This document shows positions 1 through 5,160 of a stretch of DNA of 5,160 nucleotides, in pieces (within the stretch, counting starts at the first letter, position 1; each line of letters starts with the position of its first letter). The stretch lies in NCBI GenBank assembly GCA_902796115.1, contig CADBNX010000219.1:1-5160 (forward strand), read 5' to 3'. Source of the stretch: an uncultured Eubacteriales bacterium (GTDB taxonomy: Bacteria > Bacillota > Clostridia > Christensenellales > Aristaeellaceae). Below the pieces are notes generated by a model. It did not search any database and was not told where the DNA came from. It was given only the letters and a program-made list of their open reading frames with translations. The position numbers and the translations under genes are program-made.

Positions 1-1338
1 ATGATCCGATTCAGAAACGGTTATTATGCCGACATCCGGGTGGAGGACAGGAGCCGAACCGTGATTTCCTACAAGGCGGGAGCGCTGGAGGAAATGCGGA
101 ACCGCCGGGAAAAGCAGGCTTTTCTGCGTGTTTACGACGGAAAGCTGTGGTATTACGCGTCCACGACTGACACCGGCAGCCTGCAGAAGACGCTGGACGG
201 GCTTTACGCCGCCGCAGAGGAGAATCCGGATATCCTGGAGGATCCGGTGGTCAAACGCTTTGAAAAGAACCGGGACAGGCTGTACACCTTCGCGGACTGT
301 TCGGTGCGGGATATTCCGCCGGCCGAAAAGCAGAAACTGCTGCTTGGCTTTCTGCCGATCCTGACGGAGGATCCCTGCGTGGTCCTGCCGACGGGGACGT
401 ACCTTGACCGCAGCAGCGTCTTCCGTTTCATGTCCAGCCTCGGCGCCGACATCGAATATGATTACCAGACCTGCGGGCTTGCCTTCGGCTTCAGCATGGC
501 GGAGGGCGAAAAGCAGTTCCAGGGCTCCTGGCAGAAGGGCGGAACGCGCTTTGACGAAATGACCGGCATTGGGGAGGAGCTCCGGGAAGCAGTCCGGGAG
601 CAGGCGGCGTTCCTGCGCAATTCCGTGCCGGCGGAGGCCGGAAAGTATCCGGTGGTGCTGTCGCCCCAGGCCGCAGGGGTGTTCGCGCATGAATCTTTCG
701 GCCACAAGTCCGAATCGGACTTCATGCTTTCCGACGAGTCCATGCGGGACGAATGGCAGCTTGGGAAGACGGTCGGCTCGCCGATCCTGTCCATTGCGGA
801 ATACGGCGGCATCGTCGGCTCCGGATTCGTTCCCTATGACGACGAGGGCACGAAGGCGCGGAAAAACTACCTGATCAAAAACGGTGTGCTGGCGGGCAGA
901 CTGCACAATGCCATGACCGCCGCCGCGCTGGATGAAGGGCTGACCGGCAACGCGCGGGCCATCGACTGCACCTTTGAGCCCATCGTCCGCATGACCACCA
1001 CGTATATCGAGGGCGGGGACCTGGACTTCGACGCGCTGATCGCACCGATCGAAAAAGGCTATTTCATCAAGACCATCAACCATGGCAGCGGCATGAGCAC
1101 ATTCACCATTGCGCCGAGCGTATCCTATGAGATCGTGAACGGGAAGATCGGCCGGCCTGTGCAGATCAGCGTGATCACAGGCTCCGTGTTCGGGACCCTC
1201 GGCCTGATCGACGGGCTGACGAAGGATGTGGAACTGCTTTCCTTTGTGACCGGCGGCTGCGGCAAGATGGAGCAGGGCGGGCTTCCGGTCGGCTTCGGCG
1301 GTCCGTATGTGCGGGTTTCCTCCATGAACGTACAGTGA
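1..1338 (+). CDS. tldD: TldD-like zinc metalloprotease subunit (TldD/PmbA family, peptidase U62)
   Basis: This is the catalytic half of a TldD/TldE-type cytoplasmic protease. In Enterobacteria that complex trims the leader of microcin B17 and degrades CcdA and unfolded peptides. The 445-residue protein has the family layout. The N-terminal domain has YADIRVEDRS at residues 9-18. The central part carries the metal motif H230-E231-S-F-G-H235. The C-terminal domain ends with GGCGK then LPVGFGGP, where C420 lies in the place of the third zinc ligand of E. coli TldD. It is somewhat shorter than E. coli TldD (about 480 residues), mainly because the N-terminal helix before the YADIR strand is short. 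The ATG at position 1 gives a plausible N-terminus, but upstream sequence is not visible, so an earlier start cannot be excluded. The PmbA-like partner follows after 11 nt, so the two are probably translated together. The family call is firm; the physiological substrate is unknown. Confidence 0.93.
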   Translation: MIRFRNGYYADIRVEDRSRTVISYKAGALEEMRNRREKQAFLRVYDGKLWYYASTTDTGSLQKTLDGLYAAAEENPDILEDPVVKRFEKNRDRLYTFADCSVRDIPPAEKQKLLLGFLPILTEDPCVVLPTGTYLDRSSVFRFMSSLGADIEYDYQTCGLAFGFSMAEGEKQFQGSWQKGGTRFDEMTGIGEELREAVREQAAFLRNSVPAEAGKYPVVLSPQAAGVFAHESFGHKSESDFMLSDESMRDEWQLGKTVGSPILSIAEYGGIVGSGFVPYDDEGTKARKNYLIKNGVLAGRLHNAMTAAALDEGLTGNARAIDCTFEPIVRMTTTYIEGGDLDFDALIAPIEKGYFIKTINHGSGMSTFTIAPSVSYEIVNGKIGRPVQISVITGSVFGTLGLIDGLTKDVELLSFVTGGCGKMEQGGLPVGFGGPYVRVSSMNVQ

Positions 1339-1349
1339 GGGGCAGAGAG

Positions 1350-2567
1350 ATGGAAAAAGAATTCATTCAAGAGACGCAGCATACCGTAACGCTGAATATC
1401 ACCGCGGGGCAGATCGACAGCTACCGCGAGCTGGAAAAGACGACCGGCACCGTCCGCGTCTATGAGAACGGCTGCATCGGTGTTGCCGGATGCCTGGGAG
1501 AGGCGGATGAGGAGGCCCTGACCGCACAGGCGAAGGAGGCCCTTTCCTTCGGCATCCCGTACCCGTGCAGGATGGAAGGCGCGGCCGAGATCATTGAACT
1601 GCATGACGATGAGATCATCCCGGTTCCGGAACTGATCCCCACCATGAAGGATTTCCTTGAGCGCCTCGGCACACAGTGCCCGAAAATGGCGTTCTCCAAC
1701 AAGATCCGCCTGGTGCATGGCAGAACGGAATACCGCAACAGTCTGGGCCGGCACCTGCTGAGCTCCGGCGGGTATCTGTCCATCGAGCTGCTCGCGCAGA
1801 ACCGCGGCTCCGGCAGCCTGTTCGACATGGTTTTCAGCTGGCAGGGGGAGCATTTTGAGCCGGAGATGATCCTGGCCGGATTCAAACGGCAGTATGACGC
1901 GTTTTACACCCCGGCGGACATCGAGGCCGGCCGCTGGCCTGTGGTGGCGATGCCCCAGGATCTGTTCGGGACGGGCCTTCAGCACTTTATCGGCGATCTG
2001 TACGCCGCCGGTGCGTCACTGCTGAGCGGAAAGATCGGGGAGAAGGTGTTCAGCGACAAACTGACCTTCTGCGATGACATGAATCCGGATACCTCCTTCG
2101 AAACCTGTTTCTTCGATGCCGAAGGCTGCGCGGCTAAGGATTACCGGCCGGTGCTGGTTGAAAACGGAGTGCTGAAAAGGCTGCTGACCACGAAGAAGAC
2201 CGCAGCGCAGTACGGACTGCCCAATTCCGAAACGGCGGGCGCACCGTATGACGGTGTTCCTTCCCTTGGCTTCCACGGCTGCTTCCTGGCAAAGACCGCG
2301 GAAACCCTGAAGGAACTGGTGCCCGGAAAAGCGGTGCTCATGATGATCGCCTCCGGGGGCGATATGACGCCCGACGGCCATTTTGCGACGCCCGTGCAGC
2401 TGGCTTTCCTGCTCGAGGACGGGAAACCGGCCGGACGCCTGCCGGAAATCAGCGTCGGCGGAAACTTCTTTGATATGCTGGGCAGGGACTACATCGGCAC
2501 GGTGTACGACTGGCCCTTCAAAAAGCTCCAACTGGCCGCCGTCATGATGGATGTGAATAAGAACTGA
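1350..2567 (+). CDS. pmbA: TldE/PmbA-like partner subunit of the TldD protease
   Basis: This 405-residue protein is the non-catalytic half of the TldD/TldE heterodimer, which closes the chamber and helps hold the peptide substrate. Family features are a GEKVFSDKLTF segment near residue 230, a VLVENGVLKRLL stretch near 270 (the segment that precedes the substrate region in PmbA), and a C-terminal GGDMTPDG...GGNFFDML region at about 335-375. No HExxxH motif is present, as expected for TldE rather than TldD. It is shorter than E. coli PmbA (about 450 residues), with reduction at the N-terminus. I chose the ATG at 1350 because GAGGGG at 1337-1342 lies 7 nt upstream. A GTG at 1335 is in frame and would add five residues, but it overlaps the preceding stop and would put this Shine-Dalgarno inside the coding region. 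The 11-nt gap to the TldD gene indicates one transcript. Orthology to PmbA is at family level only. Confidence 0.88.
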   Translation: MEKEFIQETQHTVTLNITAGQIDSYRELEKTTGTVRVYENGCIGVAGCLGEADEEALTAQAKEALSFGIPYPCRMEGAAEIIELHDDEIIPVPELIPTMKDFLERLGTQCPKMAFSNKIRLVHGRTEYRNSLGRHLLSSGGYLSIELLAQNRGSGSLFDMVFSWQGEHFEPEMILAGFKRQYDAFYTPADIEAGRWPVVAMPQDLFGTGLQHFIGDLYAAGASLLSGKIGEKVFSDKLTFCDDMNPDTSFETCFFDAEGCAAKDYRPVLVENGVLKRLLTTKKTAAQYGLPNSETAGAPYDGVPSLGFHGCFLAKTAETLKELVPGKAVLMMIASGGDMTPDGHFATPVQLAFLLEDGKPAGRLPEISVGGNFFDMLGRDYIGTVYDWPFKKLQLAAVMMDVNKN

Positions 2568-2599
2568 CGCCATCGCCGCGAAGGCAGCCTGGCATGAAC

Positions 2600-2604
2600 G
2601 GGGG
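2600..2604 (+). promoter_or_regulatory. Shine-Dalgarno site deciding the start of the cysteine-rich gene
   Basis: A GGGGG run lies 8 nt before the ATG at 2613. Other nearby ATGs (2594, 2605) reach in-frame stops within a few codons, so this site and start are the only workable combination. Confidence 0.55.
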
Positions 2605-2612
2605 ATGATGAT

Positions 2613-3029
2613 ATGACGACATACTGCGGCAGTAACTGCTGTGAAACCTGCGGCCGTTTTTCTGAGTGCGGCGGATGCGAAGCCTGCGCCGGGCATCCAT
2701 TCGGCGGAAGCTGCATTGCCGAAAGAAACAGGGATTTTTCGGAACTGAAACAACAGTTGATGGAAGAGATCAATGCATTGGGCATACGCGGTTTGACTGT
2801 GAATGATCTGAATCTGCTCACCGGGGCGTATGTGAATCTTGAATATCCTCTTTCCAATGGAACAACAGCGAAATTTCTGAACGATCGGGACATCTATCTG
2901 GGGAATCAGATTGAACAGCCGGATTCCAAACGCTGCTACGGCGTTGTGGCAGACGAGAAGTTTATCCTTGTCTGTGAGTATGGCTGCAATGGCGCCGATC
3001 CGGAGATTTTGCTGTATAAACGCAGATGA
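2613..3029 (+). CDS. Small cysteine-rich protein with DUF3795-like N-terminus
   Basis: This 138-residue protein has no established function. Its first 34 residues hold eight cysteines (5, 9, 10, 13, 19, 22, 25, 34) in a CGxxCCxxC...CGGCxxC...C pattern. That resembles the DUF3795 family, where such cysteines are thought to bind zinc or an iron-sulfur cluster. Residues about 40-138 look like a separate soluble alpha/beta domain with a LEYPLSNGTTAKFL segment and three further cysteines (near 108, 121 and 125). No signal peptide or membrane segment is visible. The start is fixed: GGGGG at 2600-2604 sits 8 nt before the ATG, and the nearby upstream ATGs (2594, 2605, 2608) are out of frame or run quickly into stops. 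It follows the PmbA-like gene by 45 nt with no terminator or clear promoter between, so it may share that transcript. Its GC is much lower: lines 2761-2880 are about 44% GC, while 1261-1320 is about 68%, which suggests separate origin. Confidence 0.8.
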   Translation: MTTYCGSNCCETCGRFSECGGCEACAGHPFGGSCIAERNRDFSELKQQLMEEINALGIRGLTVNDLNLLTGAYVNLEYPLSNGTTAKFLNDRDIYLGNQIEQPDSKRCYGVVADEKFILVCEYGCNGADPEILLYKRR

Positions 3030-3062
3030 GCGGAAGTTCGGTGAAGTCATAATGCGCGGGAA

Positions 3063-3102
3063 CCCTGCTTGTACGGATGGACGGAGCAGGGAGCTTCGCT
3101 CC
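3063..3102 (+). other. Two adjoining stem-loops downstream of the cysteine-rich gene
   Basis: CCCTGCT (3063-3069) pairs with AGCAGGG (3085-3091), a 7-bp stem with a 15-nt loop. It shares two bases with a second stem, GGAGC (3090-3094) with GCTCC (3098-3102), so the two would compete or stack. They begin about 34 nt after the stop at 3029. Neither is followed by a T-run, so they are not canonical Rho-independent terminators. They could stabilise the 3' end of the plus-strand transcript or mark Rho-dependent termination. The pairing is seen directly; the role is inferred. Confidence 0.3.
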
Positions 3103-3194
3103 GGTGAAAAGAGAAGAGAGAAAAGTGAAGAGTGCTTGGAACGATCGATCTCTGTTCCGCCGACAAGCTTTCTTCTGTTCCGAAACGTTGTGCG

Positions 3195-3245
3195 GTCATT
3201 CTGAGGCCATACGGATGCCGAACGACTCTCTTCGTTCCGTTCTTT
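3195..3245 (+). repeat. Degenerate GTCATTCTGAG-type intergenic repeat with stem-loops
   Basis: GTCATTCTGAG at 3195-3205 is followed by a GGCC...TGCC mini-hairpin (3205-3219) and then GAACGACTCTC. From memory this resembles the dispersed intergenic repeat GTCATTCTGAG-hairpin-GAAGAATCTC found in many gut bacteria, here in decayed form. The second half also forms a perfect 6-bp stem, GAACGA (3220-3225) with TCGTTC (3232-3237), followed by CCGTTCTTTCCC. It could therefore act as a weak plus-strand terminator. No second copy lies in this window, so repeat status rests on recall rather than on comparison. Confidence 0.35.
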
Positions 3246-3301
3246 CCCGGAGTTACTGCGCTATGCTTGTAAACACTTATTGCTCACTGGGCTTCCGGTT
3301 C

Positions 3302-3367
3302 GCTGCCTTCCCCTATGGGGAAGGTGGCAGCCCGAAGGGCTGACGGATGAGGCAGCCCCGCCGGGGC
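3302..3367. repeat. GC-rich structured intergenic repeat of the kind common in gut Clostridia
   Basis: Three stem-loops sit back to back. The first is GCTGCC-TTCCCC (3302-3313), loop TAT, then GGGGAA (3317-3322) with GGCAGC (3326-3331) after a short bulge. The second is CAGCCC (3328-3333), loop GAA, GGGCTG (3337-3342), which competes with the first for the bases at 3328-3331. The third is GCCCC (3355-3359), loop GCC, GGGGC (3363-3367). The CCTTCCCC...GGGGAAGGTGGC...GGATGAGG order resembles a dispersed repeat I recall from intergenic regions of Faecalibacterium-like genomes. Reading frames cross it on both strands, but they show no protein-family features and are best seen as chance frames through the repeat. 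No transposase or target-site duplication is visible. Confidence 0.55.
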
Positions 3368-3397
3368 ACCATTCACCTCGGCCCCCTGCGGATCGAA

Positions 3398-3423
3398 TAT
3401 GGAGGGGCTGCAGCCCCTCCATA
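3398..3423. repeat. Perfect 26-bp palindrome
   Basis: TATGGAGGGGCTG (3398-3410) is followed immediately by its exact reverse complement (3411-3423), with the centre between 3410 and 3411. As RNA it would fold into a strong stem with a minimal TGCA loop on either strand. Neither side has a T-run, so it is not a typical terminator. It lies about 30 nt beyond the structured repeat and may be the end of the same element, or a separate protein-binding or recombination site. Thirteen uninterrupted complementary pairs are unlikely by chance in a window of this size. Confidence 0.6.
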
Positions 3424-3472
3424 CAACCCCTTCAAATTTCGAGTTTGGGCAAATCGTGCTGCACATCATTTG

Positions 3473-3512
3473 AAAAAGGCGGTACCGCAGCACTTTTGTC
3501 TGCAGCACCGCC
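3473..3512 (-). terminator. Rho-independent terminator of the minus-strand unit
   Basis: On the minus strand GGCGGT (3512-3507) pairs with ACCGCC (3483-3478). An inner GCAG/CTGC stem closes across a 3x3 internal loop, and the hairpin is followed at once by five T residues (3477-3473). The hairpin begins 15 nt after the aldo/keto reductase stop codon, the expected place for its terminator. On the plus strand the same stem lacks a T-run, so it should act in one direction only. Confidence 0.8.
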
Positions 3513-3527
3513 ACGCAGCGCGCCCCT

Positions 3528-4649
3528 TTAGCGGTCATAGTGCGCGGAGACTTCTTTCAGCTTTTCGATGATCGGAAGATGCTGCGGGCAGACGCTTTCG
3601 CACCGGCCGCAGGCGATACACGCGTTCGCGGGACTGAAGCGCTCCGCCAGACGGGCGTAGTTGGTAAAGTTGATCGTCCAGCCCTTCTCTTCCAGATTCT
3701 CGCGCATATCCTCATTGTACAGGGAAAAGTAACGGGGGATCGGGATCCGCATCGGGCAGCCTTCCGTGCAGTAGGAACAGCCTGTGCAGGGCACGGCGAC
3801 CTGCGCGTTGATGATTTTTGCCGCCTGCTGCGTCAGGGCCGTTTCTTCCTCCGTCAGGGGCACGAAGTTTTCCATAAAGGCCAGATTGTCTTCCATCTGC
3901 CCGACGGTGCTCATGCCGGAGAGCACCACCATGACACCGGGCAGGGAAGCGGCAAAGCGGATCGCCCAGGACGCGGCGGAACGGTCGGGCTCCTTCTGCC
4001 TGAACAGCCGCTCCGCCTCGGGGGGAAGCTGCGCCAGCGTTCCTCCTTTGACGGGTTCCATGACGATCACGGGCTTTTTGTGGCGGACGGCGGCTTCCCA
4101 GACGCCGCGGGACTGCACCCATTCGCTTTCCCAGTCCAGGTAGTTGATCTGCAGCTGCACGAATTCCGTTTCCGGATGCTTCGTCAGGATTTCATCCAGC
4201 AGCTCGGGCGATCCATGGAAGGAAAAGCCCGCGTGCTTCACCAGGCCTTTTGCTTTCTGCTCCTGCAGCCAGCCGAAACAGTCGAACTTTTCATAGTGGG
4301 GATAGCTGCCCGCCTCAATGCCGTGCAGCAGGTAATAATCAAAGTATCCCGCGCCGGTCTGCTCCAGCTGATCGCCGAAAACCTTCTCCCGTTCCTGCGC
4401 AGAATGGAAGAAAGCATTGTGCAGCTTGGTGGCCAGGGTAAAACTTTCCCGGGGATAGCGGTCCGTCAGTGCCTCTTTGACCGCCCGCTGGCTGGCAAAG
4501 CCGTTGTACATGATGGCGGTGTCAAAATAGGTGAAGCCTTTCGCCATAAACAGATCCACCATCTGTTTGAGCTGCTCCATGTCTACGGCGGCGGCCCTGT
4601 TGGGGTCTGTCTGCGGCAGCCGCATGAGTCCGAATCCGAGTTTTTTCAT
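3528..4649 (-). CDS. Aldo/keto reductase with C-terminal 2x[4Fe-4S] ferredoxin motifs (COG1453 type)
   Basis: This 373-residue cytoplasmic oxidoreductase joins an aldo/keto reductase barrel to a ferredoxin-like tail. The barrel starts with LGFGLMRLP (4-12) and shows the AKR tetrad: D43 and Y48 in FDTAIMYN, K75 in ATKLHN, and H109 in YYLLHG. Later barrel strands include QINYLDW (167-173) and IVMEPVKGG (195-203). The tail has CTGCSYCTEGCP (C288, C291, C294, C298) and CIACGRCESVCP (C344, C347, C350, C354), each a typical 4Fe-4S set. The family is common in strict anaerobes, where electrons may come from ferredoxin rather than NADPH alone; the substrate is unknown. I placed the start at the ATG ending at 4649 because GGAGG lies 7 nt upstream. 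An in-frame ATG at 4694 would add 15 residues unlike the family and put that site inside the gene. It follows a small unknown gene by 58 nt, probably in one transcript, and ends at a clear terminator. Confidence 0.93.
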   Translation of the reverse strand: MKKLGFGLMRLPQTDPNRAAAVDMEQLKQMVDLFMAKGFTYFDTAIMYNGFASQRAVKEALTDRYPRESFTLATKLHNAFFHSAQEREKVFGDQLEQTGAGYFDYYLLHGIEAGSYPHYEKFDCFGWLQEQKAKGLVKHAGFSFHGSPELLDEILTKHPETEFVQLQINYLDWESEWVQSRGVWEAAVRHKKPVIVMEPVKGGTLAQLPPEAERLFRQKEPDRSAASWAIRFAASLPGVMVVLSGMSTVGQMEDNLAFMENFVPLTEEETALTQQAAKIINAQVAVPCTGCSYCTEGCPMRIPIPRYFSLYNEDMRENLEEKGWTINFTNYARLAERFSPANACIACGRCESVCPQHLPIIEKLKEVSAHYDR

Positions 4650-4654
4650 TGTCT

Positions 4655-4663
4655 GTCCTCCTT
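4655..4663 (-). promoter_or_regulatory. Strong Shine-Dalgarno deciding the reductase start
   Basis: On the minus strand AAAGGAGGA precedes the ATG at 4649 with a spacing of about 7 nt from GGAGG. This supports the 373-residue form over the longer 388-residue reading frame that begins at 4694. Confidence 0.75.
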
Positions 4664-4707
4664 TGATCCCGTGCTTTCTTTCCGCTTGCCTCATCCGAGT
4701 GGTCCGG

Positions 4708-5013
4708 TCATTCCCCGACGTCTTCCGGCGGACGGCTGTTCAGATACGCGTTGTATTTTTCCTGGGCATCCTCGCTTTCCTTCTTTTCGCGCCAGGTATC
4801 CGCGTCGGCGCGGATGGCCAGCATTTCATCCGCCAGCATCTCCATACTGCGGGCGTATCCGTGCCGCACGTACTCCGTCATGCGGTCGATGGCACGGGGG
4901 CTTTTGAGCTGTTTTGCCATCAGTTCCGAAAGCTCCGCGGGATAGCCCGCTTTGGTAAGTGCGGCGGCCAGGCGATCCCGCGCCCGGGACCATTGCAGCT
5001 GGTATTCGGTCAT
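4708..5013 (-). CDS. Small conserved-looking helical protein of unknown function
   Basis: I do not recognise a characterised family. The 101-residue protein is highly charged, rich in Ala, Glu, Arg and Lys, and predicted by eye to be almost entirely helical. A helix at 3-21 is followed by a GYPAEL turn at 23-28, an AKQLKSPRAIDRMTEYV segment at 33-49, a helix with MLADEMLAIRAD at 59-70, and a charged region ending near 88. It has no cysteine, signal peptide or membrane segment. It resembles, from memory only, short uncharacterised Clostridia proteins with a GYPAELG...SPRAIDRM core. The ATG at 5013 is chosen because AAGGA lies about 9 nt upstream. An earlier in-frame ATG at 5085 would add 24 residues encoded by the stem-loops of the leader. 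It sits first in the minus-strand unit, upstream of the reductase. Confidence 0.7.
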   Translation of the reverse strand: MTEYQLQWSRARDRLAAALTKAGYPAELSELMAKQLKSPRAIDRMTEYVRHGYARSMEMLADEMLAIRADADTWREKKESEDAQEKYNAYLNSRPPEDVGE

Positions 5014-5105
5014 GCCGGTAAGTCCTTCCTGTTTTTTTGATCGCGGGGCGTGTCCGATGCCCCGTACAGAAGCCGGCAGGGACAAATCCTCTTTCCGGCT
5101 GTTGC
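5014..5105 (-). promoter_or_regulatory. Structured 5' leader of the minus-strand unit
   Basis: Between the predicted transcription start near 5105 and the start codon at 5013 lie two stem-loops. The first pairs AGCCGG (5071-5076) with CCGGCT (5095-5100) and is extended by AGG/CCT inside; it would sit almost at the 5' end of the RNA. The second pairs CGGGGC (5044-5049) with GCCCCG (5059-5064), with a 9-nt loop. On the minus strand the second is followed by CGATC and seven A residues, so it is not a terminator. The leader could protect the mRNA or tune translation. It matches no riboswitch class I can recognise. Confidence 0.4.
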
Positions 5106-5111
5106 TGCATC

Positions 5112-5141
5112 ATTATAGCATGAGAGGAGCGGGGTTGTACA
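5112..5141 (-). promoter_or_regulatory. Sigma-A-type promoter with extended -10
   Basis: On the minus strand TGCTATAAT (5120-5112) gives a perfect TATAAT with the TGn extension. TGTACA at 5141-5136 is a four-of-six match to the -35 consensus at 18-bp spacing; a perfect -35 is not required with an extended -10. Transcription would begin near 5105-5106 and run into the small unknown gene and then the reductase. No comparably good promoter is seen between those two genes. Confidence 0.65.
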
Positions 5142-5160
5142 TGTCCCTGATTCGCTTTTC
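5141..5160 (+). CDS. Possible start of a divergent gene, cut off by the window end
   Basis: An ATG at 5141 opens a frame reading MSLIRF to the end of the window. AGGAG (5125-5129) lies 11 nt upstream and GGGG (5131-5134) lies 6 nt upstream, so a ribosome binding site is possible. Only six full codons are visible, so nothing can be said about the product. The purine-rich stretch may simply be the spacer of the minus-strand promoter. This is a weak call. Confidence 0.22.

Larger units (their letters stand above)
3030..3527. other. Convergent intergenic region of about 500 bases without a credible gene
   Basis: This stretch separates the plus-strand and minus-strand blocks. Its left part (3030-3290) is purine-rich in places (3105-3130) and contains a 9-bp direct repeat TCTGTTCCG at 3151-3159 and 3174-3182. 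It also has a GGAAC (3138-3142)/GTTCC (3154-3158) stem. Its right part holds the structured repeat, the palindrome and the minus-strand terminator, which are listed separately. A smaller dyad, CAAAT (3450-3454) with ATTTG (3468-3472) around GTGC/GCAC, lies just beyond that terminator's T-tract. Frames of 70-97 codons exist here, but they lack plausible ribosome binding sites or family features. Confidence 0.6.

Noticed and set aside
1335..1349. GTG start for the PmbA-like gene
   Set aside because: The ATG at 1350 has a well-spaced Shine-Dalgarno, while the GTG overlaps the upstream stop and lacks one of its own at the right distance.
1125..1985. Minus-strand open frame of 286 codons across the TldD/PmbA junction
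   Set aside because: It is antisense to two well-supported genes and its translation shows no family features. Long antisense frames are expected in GC-rich coding DNA.
2016..3050. Minus-strand open frame of 344 codons
   Set aside because: It lies opposite the PmbA-like and cysteine-rich genes, crosses their boundary, and has no recognisable domain.
3030..3527. CRISPR array, tRNA or insertion sequence in the intergenic region
   Set aside because: There are no regularly spaced direct repeats, no cloverleaf-like pairing with a TTC arm, and no transposase frame; the hairpins differ from one another.
3280..3538. Frames of about 83 codons on both strands through the repeat
   Set aside because: They consist of translated repeat sequence rich in Gly, Pro, Arg and Ala, with no credible ribosome binding site.
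3344..4697. 11-bp inverted match CGGATGAGGCA (3344-3354) and TGCCTCATCCG (4687-4697) flanking the reductase gene
   Set aside because: It could suggest terminal inverted repeats around the reductase, but several 11-bp matches are expected by chance in a window this size, and the match does not extend further.
3540..4907. Plus-strand open frame of 455 codons
   Set aside because: It is antisense to the reductase and the small unknown gene. The minus-strand reading has clear catalytic and cysteine motifs, while this one has none.
5014..5100. Riboswitch or transcription attenuator in the minus-strand leader
   Set aside because: Neither stem is followed by a U-run on the transcript, and no known riboswitch core could be recognised by eye.

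Overview
The window looks like a chromosomal segment of a high-GC anaerobic Firmicute, most likely a gut Clostridia lineage of the Oscillospiraceae/Ruminococcaceae kind. This inference rests on the TldD/PmbA pair in Firmicutes style, a ferredoxin-type aldo/keto reductase typical of anaerobes, strong GGAGG-type ribosome binding sites, and an intergenic repeat resembling families scattered through gut Clostridia genomes. Nothing in the window fixes the species.

Plus-strand block (1-3029): three genes run in the same direction. The first two encode the two halves of a TldD/TldE (PmbA) zinc protease. The TldD-like protein keeps the metal motif H230-E231-x3-H235 and a C-terminal cysteine, C420. 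The partner starts 11 nt after the TldD stop and lacks the metal motif. A 138-residue cysteine-rich protein with a DUF3795-like N-terminus follows after 45 nt. It has clearly lower GC than the two genes before it.

Convergent intergenic region (3030-3527): about 500 bases without a credible gene. It holds several stem-loops, a degenerate copy of a GTCATTCTGAG-type repeat, a structured GC-rich repeat (about 3302-3367), and a perfect 26-bp palindrome at 3398-3423. Its right end carries a Rho-independent terminator that serves the minus-strand genes.

Minus-strand block (3528-5117): a promoter with an extended -10 (TGCTATAAT) precedes a leader of about 90 nt with two stem-loops. Next come a 101-residue helical, charged protein of unknown function and, 58 nt further on, an aldo/keto reductase with two C-terminal 4Fe-4S motifs. 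The terminator closes this unit. A plus-strand ATG at 5141, with purine-rich sequence upstream, may begin a divergent gene cut off by the window end.

Overall the coding content is ordinary housekeeping or accessory metabolism. I see no defence system, CRISPR array, transposase, RNA gene or obvious RiPP precursor, and no strong case for a new biological system. The most unusual items are the repeat island with its long perfect palindrome, the low-GC cysteine-rich gene behind the protease pair, and the structured leader of the minus-strand unit.
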